From the NCBI GenBank assembly GCA_910579725.1, contig CAJTUD010000006.1, positions 17,563 through 81,040 on the forward strand: a DNA stretch of 63,478 bases, written 5' to 3'. The notes under the pieces are model-generated. The model was not told the origin of the DNA and searched no databases. It saw only the letters and a list, made by a program, of their open reading frames with translations. Below, in pieces: positions 16,674 through 25,598 of the stretch (position 1 is its first letter; every line of letters begins with the position of its first letter). The stretch is from an uncultured Oscillospiraceae bacterium. GTDB taxonomy: Bacteria > Bacillota > Clostridia > Oscillospirales > Oscillospiraceae. Position numbers and translations under genes: made by a program.

Positions 16674-18632
16674 ATGAAATACGTGTATGACAAACAGGAC
16701 ATATTTTCCCGGCCGCGGGCGGAGGAAACCTGCTGGCTGCTGGCCAACAGCCTGGGCGGTTATGCGTCCACTTCGGCAGCCTTCTCCGTTACCCGCAATG
16801 ATCAGGGGCTGCTGGTGGCCGCCAGGACGCCCAACCAGCGCTTCAATCTGGTGCACAGACTGTCGGAGAAGCTGACGGTGGGAGAAAACACCGTTTTTCT
16901 CTCCTCCCAGACCTTCGGTGATGAAACGCCGCCGGAGGAGGGGTGGCGGCACCTGTCCTCCTTTGTTTGGGAGAACGGGCCCTGCTGGCAGTATCAGGTG
17001 GACGGCGTCCGGGTGGCGCGGCGGTGCGCCATGGAGCACGAGGCGAACACGGCGGCGGTGGTGTATACGGTGGAAAACCGGCGGGAGGAGCCCTGCACCC
17101 TGAAGGTTGCGCCGGTGCTTCAGTTTTCTCCGAAGGGAGCGCCCCCCCAGTCGGAGCTTCCGCTGCAATACGAGGACGGAAAAATTCAGGGCGCGGAGCT
17201 GACGCTGTACGTGAAAAGCAATGGGCGGCTCTCTCCGGCGGAGCAGACCTGGGAGAAGCTGTTTTACGCCGATGATCAGAAGAGCGGCCGGATGGAAACC
17301 GGCCTGGGGTCCGTCTGCTTCTCCGCGGAGCTGACGGTGCCGCAAGGGGAGACGGGGCGGCTGGAGCTGGTGTTCTCCGCACAGCCGTCCGGCAAAACGG
17401 GGGAGGAAATCCTCCGCGGCTCCGAGCTGCGGCAGAGCGCGCTGCTGGAACAGTCCGGCTTCAGGGACCCTGTCGCCCGGGAGCTGGCCAGAAGCGCGGA
17501 CGCGTTTATCGCGAACCGGCCGTTTGCCGGCGGAAAAACGATTCTGGCGGGCTACCCGTTCTTCGGCGACTGGGGACGGGACACCATGATCGCGCTGCCC
17601 GGCTGCGTGCTGGCGACGGGGCGGTACGAGACGGCCAAAAGCATCCTTCGCACATTTCTGGCCTATGAGCGGGACGGACTGGTTCCCAACCTTTTCCCCG
17701 AGGGACAGGAGGAGCCGCGCTACAACACCGTGGACGCCGCGCTGCTGCTCATCAACTGCATCTGGCTGTACTGGCAGCGGACGGAAGACAGGGATTTTGT
17801 GCGGGAAGCCTGGCCGGTAATGACCCGGATCGTCCATGCCTACCAGACCGGAACCCACCATGCCATCGGCATGGACGGGGACGGCCTGATCCACGCCGGC
17901 AAGGGGCTCGATCAGGTGACGTGGATGGATGTCTGCGTGGACGGCATCCTGCCTACGCCCCGCCATGGGAAGCCGGTGGAGATCAACGCGTACTGGTACA
18001 ACGCGCTGAGGATTCTCCAGGAGCTGGCCCCGGCCGCAGGCGGGGACGGCGGCGCCTATGGGCTGCTGGCCGGAAAGGTCAGGGATTCCTTTGTAAAGCA
18101 GTTCTGGATGGAGGAGAAGGGATACCTGAAGGATGTTATTTCCGGAACCGGCGCGGACGAACAGCTTCGCTGCAACCAGATTTGGGCTGTGACCATGCCC
18201 TTCACCATGCTCTCCCCCGCCCAGGAGCGGCGGGTGGTGGAAAGCGTCCGGCGCGAGCTCTACACCCCCTTCGGCCTGCGCACCCTGTCCCCCAAGGACC
18301 CGGAATTCCACCCCTTCTATGGCGGCAGCCAGCGGGAGCGGGATATGGCCTACCACCAGGGGACCATATGGCCGTATCCCCTGGGAGCCTACTATCTGGC
18401 CTATCTCAAGACCCACGGCAATACGGCCCAGGCGGCGGCCCGGGTGCGGGAGCAGCTGGGAAATATGGAGGCCATGCTGCGGGAGGGCTGCGTGGGACAG
18501 CTGCCGGAAATTTACGACGGCGGGGACCCGGGACCTTCCAAGGGCTGCTTCGCGCAGGCGTGGAGCGTAGGAGAGCTGCTGCGGGTATACGAGGCTCTGG
18601 AACAGATTGAGGAAAAAGAAGGACACGACTGA
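16674..18632 (+). CDS. Glycogen debranching enzyme (amylo-alpha-1,6-glucosidase type)
   Basis: A 652-residue protein of the bacterial/archaeal GDE type with an N-terminal beta domain (1-275, including LLANSLGGYASTSAAF and RNDQGLLVAA) and a C-terminal (alpha/alpha)6 barrel (280-640). The segments GYPFFGDWGRDTMIALPG, YNTVDAALLLINCIWLYW and the late GCFAQAWSVGELLR are typical, with acidic catalytic residues expected in the DWGRD and TVDA regions. It removes branch stubs from glycogen or dextrins in the cytoplasm. It follows pullulanase by 12 bases with a GGAGG site and is followed by a strong terminator. Confidence 0.9.
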   Translation: MKYVYDKQDIFSRPRAEETCWLLANSLGGYASTSAAFSVTRNDQGLLVAARTPNQRFNLVHRLSEKLTVGENTVFLSSQTFGDETPPEEGWRHLSSFVWENGPCWQYQVDGVRVARRCAMEHEANTAAVVYTVENRREEPCTLKVAPVLQFSPKGAPPQSELPLQYEDGKIQGAELTLYVKSNGRLSPAEQTWEKLFYADDQKSGRMETGLGSVCFSAELTVPQGETGRLELVFSAQPSGKTGEEILRGSELRQSALLEQSGFRDPVARELARSADAFIANRPFAGGKTILAGYPFFGDWGRDTMIALPGCVLATGRYETAKSILRTFLAYERDGLVPNLFPEGQEEPRYNTVDAALLLINCIWLYWQRTEDRDFVREAWPVMTRIVHAYQTGTHHAIGMDGDGLIHAGKGLDQVTWMDVCVDGILPTPRHGKPVEINAYWYNALRILQELAPAAGGDGGAYGLLAGKVRDSFVKQFWMEEKGYLKDVISGTGADEQLRCNQIWAVTMPFTMLSPAQERRVVESVRRELYTPFGLRTLSPKDPEFHPFYGGSQRERDMAYHQGTIWPYPLGAYYLAYLKTHGNTAQAAARVREQLGNMEAMLREGCVGQLPEIYDGGDPGPSKGCFAQAWSVGELLRVYEALEQIEEKEGHD

Positions 18633-18672
18633 CAGTGCGGTAAGAAAAATACAGCCGCGTCCGGCAGACAGA

Positions 18673-18700
18673 GGGACCGGGTTCCATCCGGTCCCTTTTT
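18673..18700 (+). terminator. Rho-independent terminator behind the debranching gene
   Basis: GGGACCGG (18673-18680) and CCGGTCCC (18688-18695) flank a seven-base loop and are followed by TTTTT. Read-through would still reach the glucosidase gene 40 bases further on. Confidence 0.88.
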
Positions 18701-18740
18701 CCATCCGGGACGCGGTATGACAGAATAAGGAGGCATACCT

Positions 18741-20372
18741 ATGCTGGACAAAACCAGGCGCGGCTGGTGGAAATCAGCCGTATTCTATCAGATTTATCCC
18801 AAGAGCTTTCTGGATTCCAACGGCGACGGCATCGGGGATATCCGGGGCGTCATTGAGAAGCTGGACTACCTGGAAAAGCTGGGGATCGACGGCATATGGC
18901 TCTCGCCGGTCTGCGACTCCCCCCAGGTGGATAACGGGTATGACATCTCGGATTACAGGGCGGTCTGGCCTGCCTTCGGCTCCATGGAGGATATGGAGGC
19001 TCTCATCCGGGAGGCAAAAAAGCGGGGCATCTCCATCATCATGGATCTGGTGCTCAACCACACCTCCCACCGGCACCGGTGGTTTCAGGAGGCCCTGAAG
19101 GGCCGGGAGAATCCCTGCCACGACTACTACATCTGGCGGGATGGAGAGCCGGATGCGCCGCCCAATGACATGCAGGCGGCATTCGGCGGCTCCATGTGGA
19201 CCTATGTGCCGGATTTGAAGCAATACTATTTTCATCAATTTGCCCCGCAGCAGCCGGATTTGAACTGGGAAAACCCCGCTGTCCGCCGGGAGCTGTACGA
19301 CATGATCCGCTTCTGGGTGGACAAGGGCGTGGAGGGCTTCCGGCTGGACGTCATCGATCAGATCGCCAAGGAGCCCGACCGCAGAATAACCGGCAACGGC
19401 CCCAGGCTCCACCAGTTTCTGGAGGAGCTGTCCCGGGAGGCGTTTATAGAAGAGGGGCTGGTCACGGTGGGAGAGGCCTGGGGAGCCGATGTGGAGCGGG
19501 CCAGGCGATACAGCGCCCAGGACGGCCGGGAGCTGAGTATGGTGTTCCAGTTCGAGCATATCTGCCTGGACCAGCAGCCCGGCGGCGAGAAGTGGGATTG
19601 GATTCCGCTGCCGCTGGTTTCGCTCAAGCGCTGCATGGAGCGCTGGCAGCGGGGGCTCCACGGGCAGGGCTGGAACAGCCTGTTCCTGAACAACCATGAC
19701 CTTCCCCGCATCGTCTCCCGCTGGGGCGACGACGGGAAATACCGGGTGGAATCGGCCAAAATGCTGGCCGCCATGCTCTATGGCCTGGAGGGAACGCCCT
19801 ACATCTATCAGGGCGAGGAGCTGGGCATGACCAATATCCGCCTTCCCATTGAGGAGTACGACGATATTGAGATTCAGAATCTGTATACCGGGCGCCTGTC
19901 CCGGGGATACCGGGAGGAGGACGTCATGGCGGCCATCTACGCCCGCGGGCGGGACAACGCCCGCACGCCCATGCAGTGGTCGGCAGAGCCGTACGCCGGT
20001 TTTTCCCGGGTGAAGCCGTGGCTTCCGGTGAATCCCAATTATCGTGAAATCAACGCCCGGGCGGCGCTGGAAGACCCCGGCTCCGTGTTCTATTTTTATC
20101 AGACGCTCATCGCCCTGCGCAAGCGGTATCCTGTGTTCCGGGAGGGGGAGTTTACGCTGCTGGAGCCAGAGAGCGAGAAGCTGTTCGTCTATACAAGGGA
20201 GACGGCGGAGGAGCGGCTGCTGGTGATCTGCAATTTCACCGGGGAATCTGTGCCCTATCAGCGCCCCGCGGAATTTGCGGGAGCCTGGCTGCTGCTGGGC
20301 AACTACGGGACTGCGGCGGAGACCCTCCGGCCCTATGAGGCCCAGATGTTCTATGGAAGGAAGCAGGCGTAA
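18741..20372 (+). CDS. GH13 oligo-1,6-glucosidase/alpha-glucosidase
   Basis: A 543-residue exo-acting cytoplasmic enzyme of the GH13_31 group (oligo-1,6-glucosidase, alpha-glucosidase or trehalose-6-phosphate hydrolase relatives). Motifs: SAVFYQIYPKSFLDSNGDGI, IMDLVLNHTS, nucleophile in GFRLDVID (D203), acid/base in TVGEAWG (E245), FLNNHDLPR. The LDVID form with Val after the nucleophile is typical of alpha-1,6-preferring members. RBS AAGGAGG is nine bases upstream. It ends in TAATG, overlapping the HAD phosphatase gene. Phosphorylated substrates cannot be excluded, but no PTS gene is near. Confidence 0.9.
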   Translation: MLDKTRRGWWKSAVFYQIYPKSFLDSNGDGIGDIRGVIEKLDYLEKLGIDGIWLSPVCDSPQVDNGYDISDYRAVWPAFGSMEDMEALIREAKKRGISIIMDLVLNHTSHRHRWFQEALKGRENPCHDYYIWRDGEPDAPPNDMQAAFGGSMWTYVPDLKQYYFHQFAPQQPDLNWENPAVRRELYDMIRFWVDKGVEGFRLDVIDQIAKEPDRRITGNGPRLHQFLEELSREAFIEEGLVTVGEAWGADVERARRYSAQDGRELSMVFQFEHICLDQQPGGEKWDWIPLPLVSLKRCMERWQRGLHGQGWNSLFLNNHDLPRIVSRWGDDGKYRVESAKMLAAMLYGLEGTPYIYQGEELGMTNIRLPIEEYDDIEIQNLYTGRLSRGYREEDVMAAIYARGRDNARTPMQWSAEPYAGFSRVKPWLPVNPNYREINARAALEDPGSVFYFYQTLIALRKRYPVFREGEFTLLEPESEKLFVYTRETAEERLLVICNFTGESVPYQRPAEFAGAWLLLGNYGTAAETLRPYEAQMFYGRKQA

Positions 20373-21109
20373 TGAGATACCACGACTGCATTTTTGATCT
20401 GTACGGCACGCTGGTGGATATCCGCACCGACGAGACGCGGCCCCGGCTCTGGGAGGAGCTGGCCGCCTGGTACCGGGAGAACGGAGCGGCCTATGAGCCG
20501 GAGGAGCTGAAGGAGGCTTATTTCCGCACCGTCCGCCGGATGGAGGGGGGAAAAGCGCCCCTGCGCGGCGACGCCCACGAGGCCCACCCGGAGATTCGGA
20601 TTGAACTGGTGTTTCAGGCGCTTTTCCGGGAAAAGCAGGCGGAAGCCGGTCTGGAGCTGGCGGTGCGCACAGGAGAGCGGTTCCGGAAAAGCTCTCTGGA
20701 GTATATCCGTCCGTACAGCGGCGGGGGGGAGCTGCTCAAGGCCCTTCGCGCCAACGGGCAGAGGGTATGGCTGCTCTCCAACGCCCAGAGTATCTTTACC
20801 CGCTGCGAATTATCCATGCTGGGGATTGAGAAGCTGTTTGACGGGATTTATCTCTCGTCTGACTACGGCTGCAAAAAGCCGGACCGGAGATTCTTTGAGC
20901 TGCTGCTGCGGGAGAGGGGGATTGCGCCGGAGAACGCCATTATGATCGGCAACGACGGTGTGTGCGATATACAGGGGGCGCGGGCGGTGGGACTGTCCGC
21001 CTTGTACGTCCGCTCCAATATTTCACCCGAGGAACCGCTGCCGGAGGCGGATTATGTGCTGGAGGAGATGGACCTCGGCCGGGTGAGGGAAATCCTGACC
21101 GGGAAATAG
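20372..21109 (+). CDS. HAD-family phosphatase
   Basis: A 245-residue haloacid dehalogenase-like hydrolase. Motif I is DLYGTLVD near the N-terminus (nucleophile Asp in FDLYGT), motif II is the Ser/Asn in LLSNAQS, motif III Lys in CKKPDRRFF, and motif IV is MIGNDGVCDIQGA. A helical cap lies between motifs I and II. The start overlaps the glucosidase stop, so the two are made together. A likely job is dephosphorylating a sugar phosphate such as a glucose phosphate, but the substrate cannot be read from the sequence. Confidence 0.85.
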   Translation: MRYHDCIFDLYGTLVDIRTDETRPRLWEELAAWYRENGAAYEPEELKEAYFRTVRRMEGGKAPLRGDAHEAHPEIRIELVFQALFREKQAEAGLELAVRTGERFRKSSLEYIRPYSGGGELLKALRANGQRVWLLSNAQSIFTRCELSMLGIEKLFDGIYLSSDYGCKKPDRRFFELLLRERGIAPENAIMIGNDGVCDIQGARAVGLSALYVRSNISPEEPLPEADYVLEEMDLGRVREILTGK

Positions 21110-21126
21110 CGGGGACCTCCGCCCTG

Positions 21127-21155
21127 TTGACAGCCGCCGGAGAACATGTTACCAT
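21127..21155 (+). promoter_or_regulatory. Probable promoter of the GH3 gene
   Basis: TTGACA (21127-21132) and TACCAT (21150-21155) are 17 bases apart, 32 bases before the start codon. Confidence 0.6.
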
Positions 21156-21186
21156 AGCGGAAACGGGACGAAGGGAGCAAACGCGT

Positions 21187-23685
21187 ATGGAACCGCTGAC
21201 CAAAGCCAGCTATTCCGATGAGACGACCCGGCGGGAACAGGACAATCTGCGGATCGCCTATCAGGCCGCCTGCGAGGGAATGGTGCTGCTGAAAAACGAT
21301 GGGGCCTTGCCCTTCCGGACAAAAAAGACGGCCCTCTACGGCCCCGGCGCTATTGCCACCATCAAGGGGGGCTCCGGCTCCGGAGAGGTCAATGAGCGCC
21401 ATTCCGTCACCATTCTGGAGGGGCTGGAGGACCGGGGCTTCACCGTCACAACCCGGCGGTGGCTGGAGGACTATCAGGCGTGCCTGAAGGAGGCCCGGGC
21501 CCGGCGCATGGAGGAGATGAGGAAAAATCTCAATCCCCTGCGGCCCAAGTCCTTCCGGGAACTGTTCTTCGGCGGCTTCCAGCCTCCCGCCGGACGGGCG
21601 GTCACGGAGCGGGACGCGGCGGACAGCGATACGGATTCCTGCGTCTATGTGCTCTGCCGTCAGGCGGGGGAGGATGGGGACCGCCGGGCGGAGAGCGGGG
21701 ATCTGCTTCTCACCGCCGGGGAGGAGGCCGCCATCCGCTTCTGCGCGGAGCGGTATGAGCATTTCCTGCTGGTGATCAACGGCGGCTCCGCGCTGGATAT
21801 GTCGGGTATTTGCTCCATTCCCGGCGTCAACGCCATTCTCTATCTCTGCCAGCTGGGGCAGGAGGGCGGTCACGCCTTTGCCGATGTGCTCAGCGGCGCG
21901 GTGTCCCCCTCGGGCAAGCTCACGGACACCTGGGCCAGACGGTACGCCGATCTCCCCTTCTCCCAGGAATACAGCTATCTCAACGGCGATCTCCAAAATG
22001 AGTTCTACAAGGAAGGCATCTACGTGGGCTACCGGTTCTTCGACAGCTTCGGCGTGGAGCCGGCGTATCCCTTCGGCTTTGGCCTGAGCTACACGGATTT
22101 TGCCATTCGCTGCGCCGGGGTGTCGGCCCCGGACGGGCGGCATGTGACGGTGAAAGCCGCCGTCGCCAATATCGGAGAGAGGTACGGCGGGAAAGAGGTG
22201 GTCCAGCTGTATGTCTCCCCGCCCAACGGGACCCTGGATAAGGAGTATCAGTCCCTGGCGGCCTTCGCCAAGACGGAGGTTCTCCCTCCCGGCGGGTCTG
22301 AGGAGCTGGCGCTCACCTTCGACCCCGCCTCCCTTGCCAGCTACCGGGAAGCGGACGCGTCCTATATTCTGGAGCCCGGCGTATATATTCTGCGGCTGGG
22401 GAACTCCTCCCGGAACACCGCGGTGGTGGGAACGCTGTGCCTGGACCGGGAGATTGTGGTGTCCCGGCACAGCCATATCTGCCCGCTGCACCTGCCTCTG
22501 GAGGAGCTGCACGCCCCCGCCCATGACTTCGGAGATGTTCCGGAGGGGCTGCCCAGGGCGGTGATCCGGCCGGAAGCCTTTGAGACCGTCGTCTATCGGT
22601 ATGAAAACATGCCGGTGTGTCCCGGCGACAGGCGGGTGAAGCGGGCCCTGGGGCGGCTGACGCTGGAGGAGATGGTGGAGGTCGTGGTGGGCGTGGGGCA
22701 GGAGATCGGAAGCGGAAGAAGCCGGTTTCAGGTCCCCGGCTCCGTGGGAAATACCACGTCCAGATTCTGGGACCGGGGGCTGGTCAACGTGGCGCTCTGC
22801 GACGGTCCGGCGGGACTGCGGCTTCAGAAGCGGTCTGTCGTGGGCAGAAACGGAAAGATCAAGGCCGTCGATCTGCCCTACGCCTCTCTGGAGGCGCTGC
22901 CCGGCGGGGTGAAGAAATTCCTGACCGGCCGCCCGGAAAAGGGGGCGGTGCTCTACCAGTTCGCCACCGCCTTTCCCGTGGCTGTGGCCCTGGCCCAGAG
23001 CTGGAATGTGGAGCTGCTCCATCAGGTGGGCCGGGCCGTATTCCGGGAGATGAAGGAGTACGGCTGCACCTACTGGCTGGCCCCCGCCGTCAACATCCAC
23101 CGCAACCCCCTGTGCGGGCGAAATTTTGAGTACTTCTCCGAGGACCCCAGGCTCACCGGGCTGATGGCCGCCGCGCTGATCCGGGGCGTTCAGCAGGAGG
23201 AGGGGTACTATGTCGCCGTCAAGCATTTCGCCTGCAACAACCAGGAGGAGAACCGCACCGGCGTGTCCAGCAATGTGGGCGAGCGGGCGCTGAGGGAAAT
23301 CTATCTCCGGGGGTTTCAGGAGGCGGTTCAGGGAGGGGGCGCCAAGGGCGTGATGACCTCCTATAACCGCATCAATGGAATTTACGCGCCCAACAGCGGC
23401 GATCTGTGCACCCGGGTGCTCCGCAGCGAGTGGGGCTTTACCGGCGTGGTAATGACCGACTGGTCCTCCACCCGGTTCGGCCGGGGCAGCAGCGCCGCCG
23501 CCATGCGGGCGGGCAACGATCTCATCATGCCCGGGGGAAGGAGCTGCAAGAAGGAAATCCTCCGGGGAGTGAAATCCGGCGTGATCAGCGAGGAGGACGT
23601 CCGCCGCTGCTGCGGCAGGGTGCTCCTCTCCATTCTCAACAGCGCCATACAGCGGGAATATATGGACAGCTTTGAAACAAATTGA
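21187..23685 (+). CDS. Domain-permuted GH3 beta-glycosidase
   Basis: An 832-residue family 3 glycoside hydrolase with its domains in reversed order. The alpha/beta sandwich that is normally C-terminal comes first (from CEGMVLLKNDGALPF, residues about 25-250), followed by the fibronectin-like domain (KEVVQLYVSPPNGTLDKEYQ). The TIM barrel that normally leads comes last (from LTLEEMVEVVVG), with the nucleophile in GVVMTDWSS at D758 and KHFACNN upstream of it. No signal peptide is present. I use the ATG at 21187 behind GAAGGGAG. The enzyme should remove non-reducing beta-linked glucose, xylose or arabinofuranose; the AraD gene next door hints at a pentose but does not prove it. Confidence 0.88.
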   Translation: MEPLTKASYSDETTRREQDNLRIAYQAACEGMVLLKNDGALPFRTKKTALYGPGAIATIKGGSGSGEVNERHSVTILEGLEDRGFTVTTRRWLEDYQACLKEARARRMEEMRKNLNPLRPKSFRELFFGGFQPPAGRAVTERDAADSDTDSCVYVLCRQAGEDGDRRAESGDLLLTAGEEAAIRFCAERYEHFLLVINGGSALDMSGICSIPGVNAILYLCQLGQEGGHAFADVLSGAVSPSGKLTDTWARRYADLPFSQEYSYLNGDLQNEFYKEGIYVGYRFFDSFGVEPAYPFGFGLSYTDFAIRCAGVSAPDGRHVTVKAAVANIGERYGGKEVVQLYVSPPNGTLDKEYQSLAAFAKTEVLPPGGSEELALTFDPASLASYREADASYILEPGVYILRLGNSSRNTAVVGTLCLDREIVVSRHSHICPLHLPLEELHAPAHDFGDVPEGLPRAVIRPEAFETVVYRYENMPVCPGDRRVKRALGRLTLEEMVEVVVGVGQEIGSGRSRFQVPGSVGNTTSRFWDRGLVNVALCDGPAGLRLQKRSVVGRNGKIKAVDLPYASLEALPGGVKKFLTGRPEKGAVLYQFATAFPVAVALAQSWNVELLHQVGRAVFREMKEYGCTYWLAPAVNIHRNPLCGRNFEYFSEDPRLTGLMAAALIRGVQQEEGYYVAVKHFACNNQEENRTGVSSNVGERALREIYLRGFQEAVQGGGAKGVMTSYNRINGIYAPNSGDLCTRVLRSEWGFTGVVMTDWSSTRFGRGSSAAAMRAGNDLIMPGGRSCKKEILRGVKSGVISEEDVRRCCGRVLLSILNSAIQREYMDSFETN

Positions 23686-23702
23686 CAGGGAGGAAGGCAC
23701 GT

Positions 23703-24407
23703 ATGCTGGAAGAACTGAAACGGCAGGTCTATGAGGCCAATATGGAACTGCCCCGCCGGGGGCTTGTCACGTACACCTGGGGCAATGTCAGCGGGATTGA
23801 CCGGGAGCGGGGACTGATGGTCATCAAGCCGTCGGGGGTGGAGTACAAAGCCCTGCGGCCGGAGGATCTGGTGGTGCTGGATCTGGAGGGCGGCCAGGTG
23901 GAGGGAACGATGAACCCCTCCTCCGACACCAGAACCCATCTGGCGCTGTACAGGGCCTTCCCCTCCCTGGGCGGCATTGTCCATACCCACAGTCCCTATG
24001 CCGCGGCCTGGGCCCAGGCGGGCCGGGACATTCCCGCCTATGGCACCACCCATGCCGATTACTTCTACGGCCCCATTCCCTGCGCCCGGGACCTGACGGC
24101 GGAGGAGATCGATGCGGATTACGAGGCCAGCACCGGCCTTGTGATTGTGGAAACCTTCCGGGAGCGGGGGGTGGACCCGGCCCATGTTCCCGCCGTCGTC
24201 TGCCGCAGCCACGGGCCGTTTACCTGGGGAAAGGATCCGGCTCAGGCGGTGTATCACGCCGTGGTGCTGGAGGAGGTGGCGAAGATGGCTTTGCTCACCG
24301 AGCAGATCAATCCAGAAGCTTCTGCCGCTCCCCAGCGCATTCAGGACAAGCATTTCCTGCGCAAGCATGGCCCCGGCGCCTATTACGGGCAGAAACCGTC
24401 CAAATAA
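23703..24407 (+). CDS. araD: L-ribulose-5-phosphate 4-epimerase
   Basis: A 234-residue class II aldolase/adducin-fold enzyme matching AraD in length and sequence. It interconverts L-ribulose 5-phosphate and D-xylulose 5-phosphate through a metal-bound retro-aldol step. Metal ligands are seen in IVHTHSPYA (two His) and VVCRSHGPF (His), and the phosphate site in TWGNVSGID and KPSGVEY. GGGAGGAAGG precedes the ATG, 18 bases behind the GH3 gene, so the two are probably one operon. No araA or araB is in the window. L-fuculose-phosphate aldolase is the main alternative, less likely given TWGNVSGID. Confidence 0.88.
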   Translation: MLEELKRQVYEANMELPRRGLVTYTWGNVSGIDRERGLMVIKPSGVEYKALRPEDLVVLDLEGGQVEGTMNPSSDTRTHLALYRAFPSLGGIVHTHSPYAAAWAQAGRDIPAYGTTHADYFYGPIPCARDLTAEEIDADYEASTGLVIVETFRERGVDPAHVPAVVCRSHGPFTWGKDPAQAVYHAVVLEEVAKMALLTEQINPEASAAPQRIQDKHFLRKHGPGAYYGQKPSK

Positions 24408-24410
24408 AGG

Positions 24411-24444
24411 AGATTCCCCGGGATGATCTCATCCCGGGGAATCT
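24411..24444. terminator. Hairpin between araD and degV
   Basis: A 16-bp perfect inverted repeat (arm AGATTCCCCGGGATGA) with only two bases between the arms. It lies between convergent genes and may stop both. There is no long T-run, so strength is uncertain. Confidence 0.6.
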
Positions 24445-24461
24445 TCCGCTGAGGGCGGCTG

Positions 24462-25328
24462 TCACTTGTGCTTTCCCTGGAAGAACAGCGCCAGGGTGCC
24501 GGGGCCGGAGTGGTTGCCGATGACCGGGCCCACGTAGTTGATGACCAGCTTGTCCACCTTGTACCTGGCCCGGATGGCCTCGGCCAGACCTTTGGCCTCC
24601 TCCTCGCAGTCGCCGTGGCTGATGAACACCACCGAAGGATCGTCCACCAGCTCGTCCATCTTCTCCAGCAGGGCGCTGACGGAGGCTTTCCGCCCCCGGA
24701 CTTTGCTGACGGGGATCAGGTGGCCCTCGCCGTCCACGTGGAGCACAGGCTTCATTTGCAGCATGGTGCCCAGCAGGGCCGCCGCCGCGGACACCCGTCC
24801 GCCCCGCTTGAGATGGTTGAGATCGTCCACGGTGAACCAATGGCAGATATGGTTTTTCCGCTCCTCCACGAAATCCCGGACCTCCTCCAGCGTTTTTCCC
24901 TTCCGCTTTTCCTGCGCTGCCAGATAGACCAGCAGCCCCTGGCCCAGGGAGGCGGCCCGGCTGTCGCAGACCAGAATCCTGCTGCCGGGGTGAGCGGCGG
25001 CGACGTCCTCCGCGGCGATGCAGGCGGACTGGTAGGTGGTGGAGAGGCCGGAGGAGAAGGAGATGCACAGCACATCCTTGTCCTGCTCCGCCAGATGCGT
25101 CATGATATCCGTAAAGACGGCCACATTGATGGCGGAGGTAGTGCCCAGCGCGCCGCCCCGCAGGCGGCTGTAAAAATCCCCGGGATCGATATCGCGGTTG
25201 TCCAGATAGTTGAAATATTCCCGATCCTCCATGACAAAGGACAGGGGAAGGACCTGGAGTTCCAGCTCCGCCGCCATTTCGGCGGACAGATCGCAACAGC
25301 TGTCGGTCAGAATCACATAATCTCTCAT
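24462..25328 (-). CDS. DegV family fatty-acid-binding protein
   Basis: A 288-residue DegV/FakB-type protein with two alpha/beta domains. Characteristic pieces are VILTDSCCDLSAEMA at the start, the TTSAINV and CISFSSGLSTTYQSA fatty-acid-head-group loops, LKRGGRVSAAAALLG and the C-terminal ISHGD. FakB relatives hold a fatty acid for phosphorylation by FakA; no fakA is adjacent, so this one may act with a distant kinase or serve another role. The ATG at 25328 has AGGAGAG upstream. It has its own promoter divergent from the next gene. Confidence 0.9.
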   Translation of the reverse strand: MRDYVILTDSCCDLSAEMAAELELQVLPLSFVMEDREYFNYLDNRDIDPGDFYSRLRGGALGTTSAINVAVFTDIMTHLAEQDKDVLCISFSSGLSTTYQSACIAAEDVAAAHPGSRILVCDSRAASLGQGLLVYLAAQEKRKGKTLEEVRDFVEERKNHICHWFTVDDLNHLKRGGRVSAAAALLGTMLQMKPVLHVDGEGHLIPVSKVRGRKASVSALLEKMDELVDDPSVVFISHGDCEEEAKGLAEAIRARYKVDKLVINYVGPVIGNHSGPGTLALFFQGKHK

Positions 25329-25394
25329 ATCAGCTCTCCTTTTTTTAAAGGCGATATCAGGCGGACCTTCATACCGCCATAACTTTTCTATCCT

Positions 25395-25422
25395 ATTATA
25401 CCATATTTTTTCCATTGCGCAA
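25395..25422 (-). promoter_or_regulatory. Probable degV promoter
   Basis: On the minus strand TTGCGC (25417-25422) and TATAAT (25395-25400) lie 16 bases apart. A weak -35 but a perfect -10. Confidence 0.6.
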
Positions 25423-25494
25423 GAGGGAAATCGCCGGGAGACCGGGAGCGCGGCATGGGGAACAGGAAGCTGCGGATTCCTCTTGAATTTTGGA

Positions 25495-25523
25495 TTGTCA
25501 GCAAGCCCCTTTTGTGGTACACT
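25495..25523 (+). promoter_or_regulatory. Probable promoter of the stalk-domain gene
   Basis: TTGTCA (25495-25500), 17 bases, TACACT (25518-25523), about 75 bases before the start codon. Confidence 0.55.
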
Positions 25524-25598
25524 GAAGAGGAAACGATGATAGGGCCCGCATCCTGCCGGAAATGCCGCGGCGCGGGCTTCTGAAAGGAGGCGTCTGCG

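Noticed and set aside
16050..18704. An 884-codon open frame on the minus strand opposite the debranching and pullulanase genes.
   Set aside because: It is the shadow of GC-rich coding sequence on the other strand. It has no ribosome site, no family resemblance and low-complexity residue use.
21052..23700. An 882-codon minus-strand open frame opposite the GH3 gene.
   Set aside because: Same reason: the plus strand has clear GH3 motifs, and the reverse reading is rich in His, Pro and Gly with no recognisable domain.
23703..24407. A full arabinose-utilisation operon around araD.
   Set aside because: No araA, araB or arabinose transporter is nearby, so only the single epimerase is supported.
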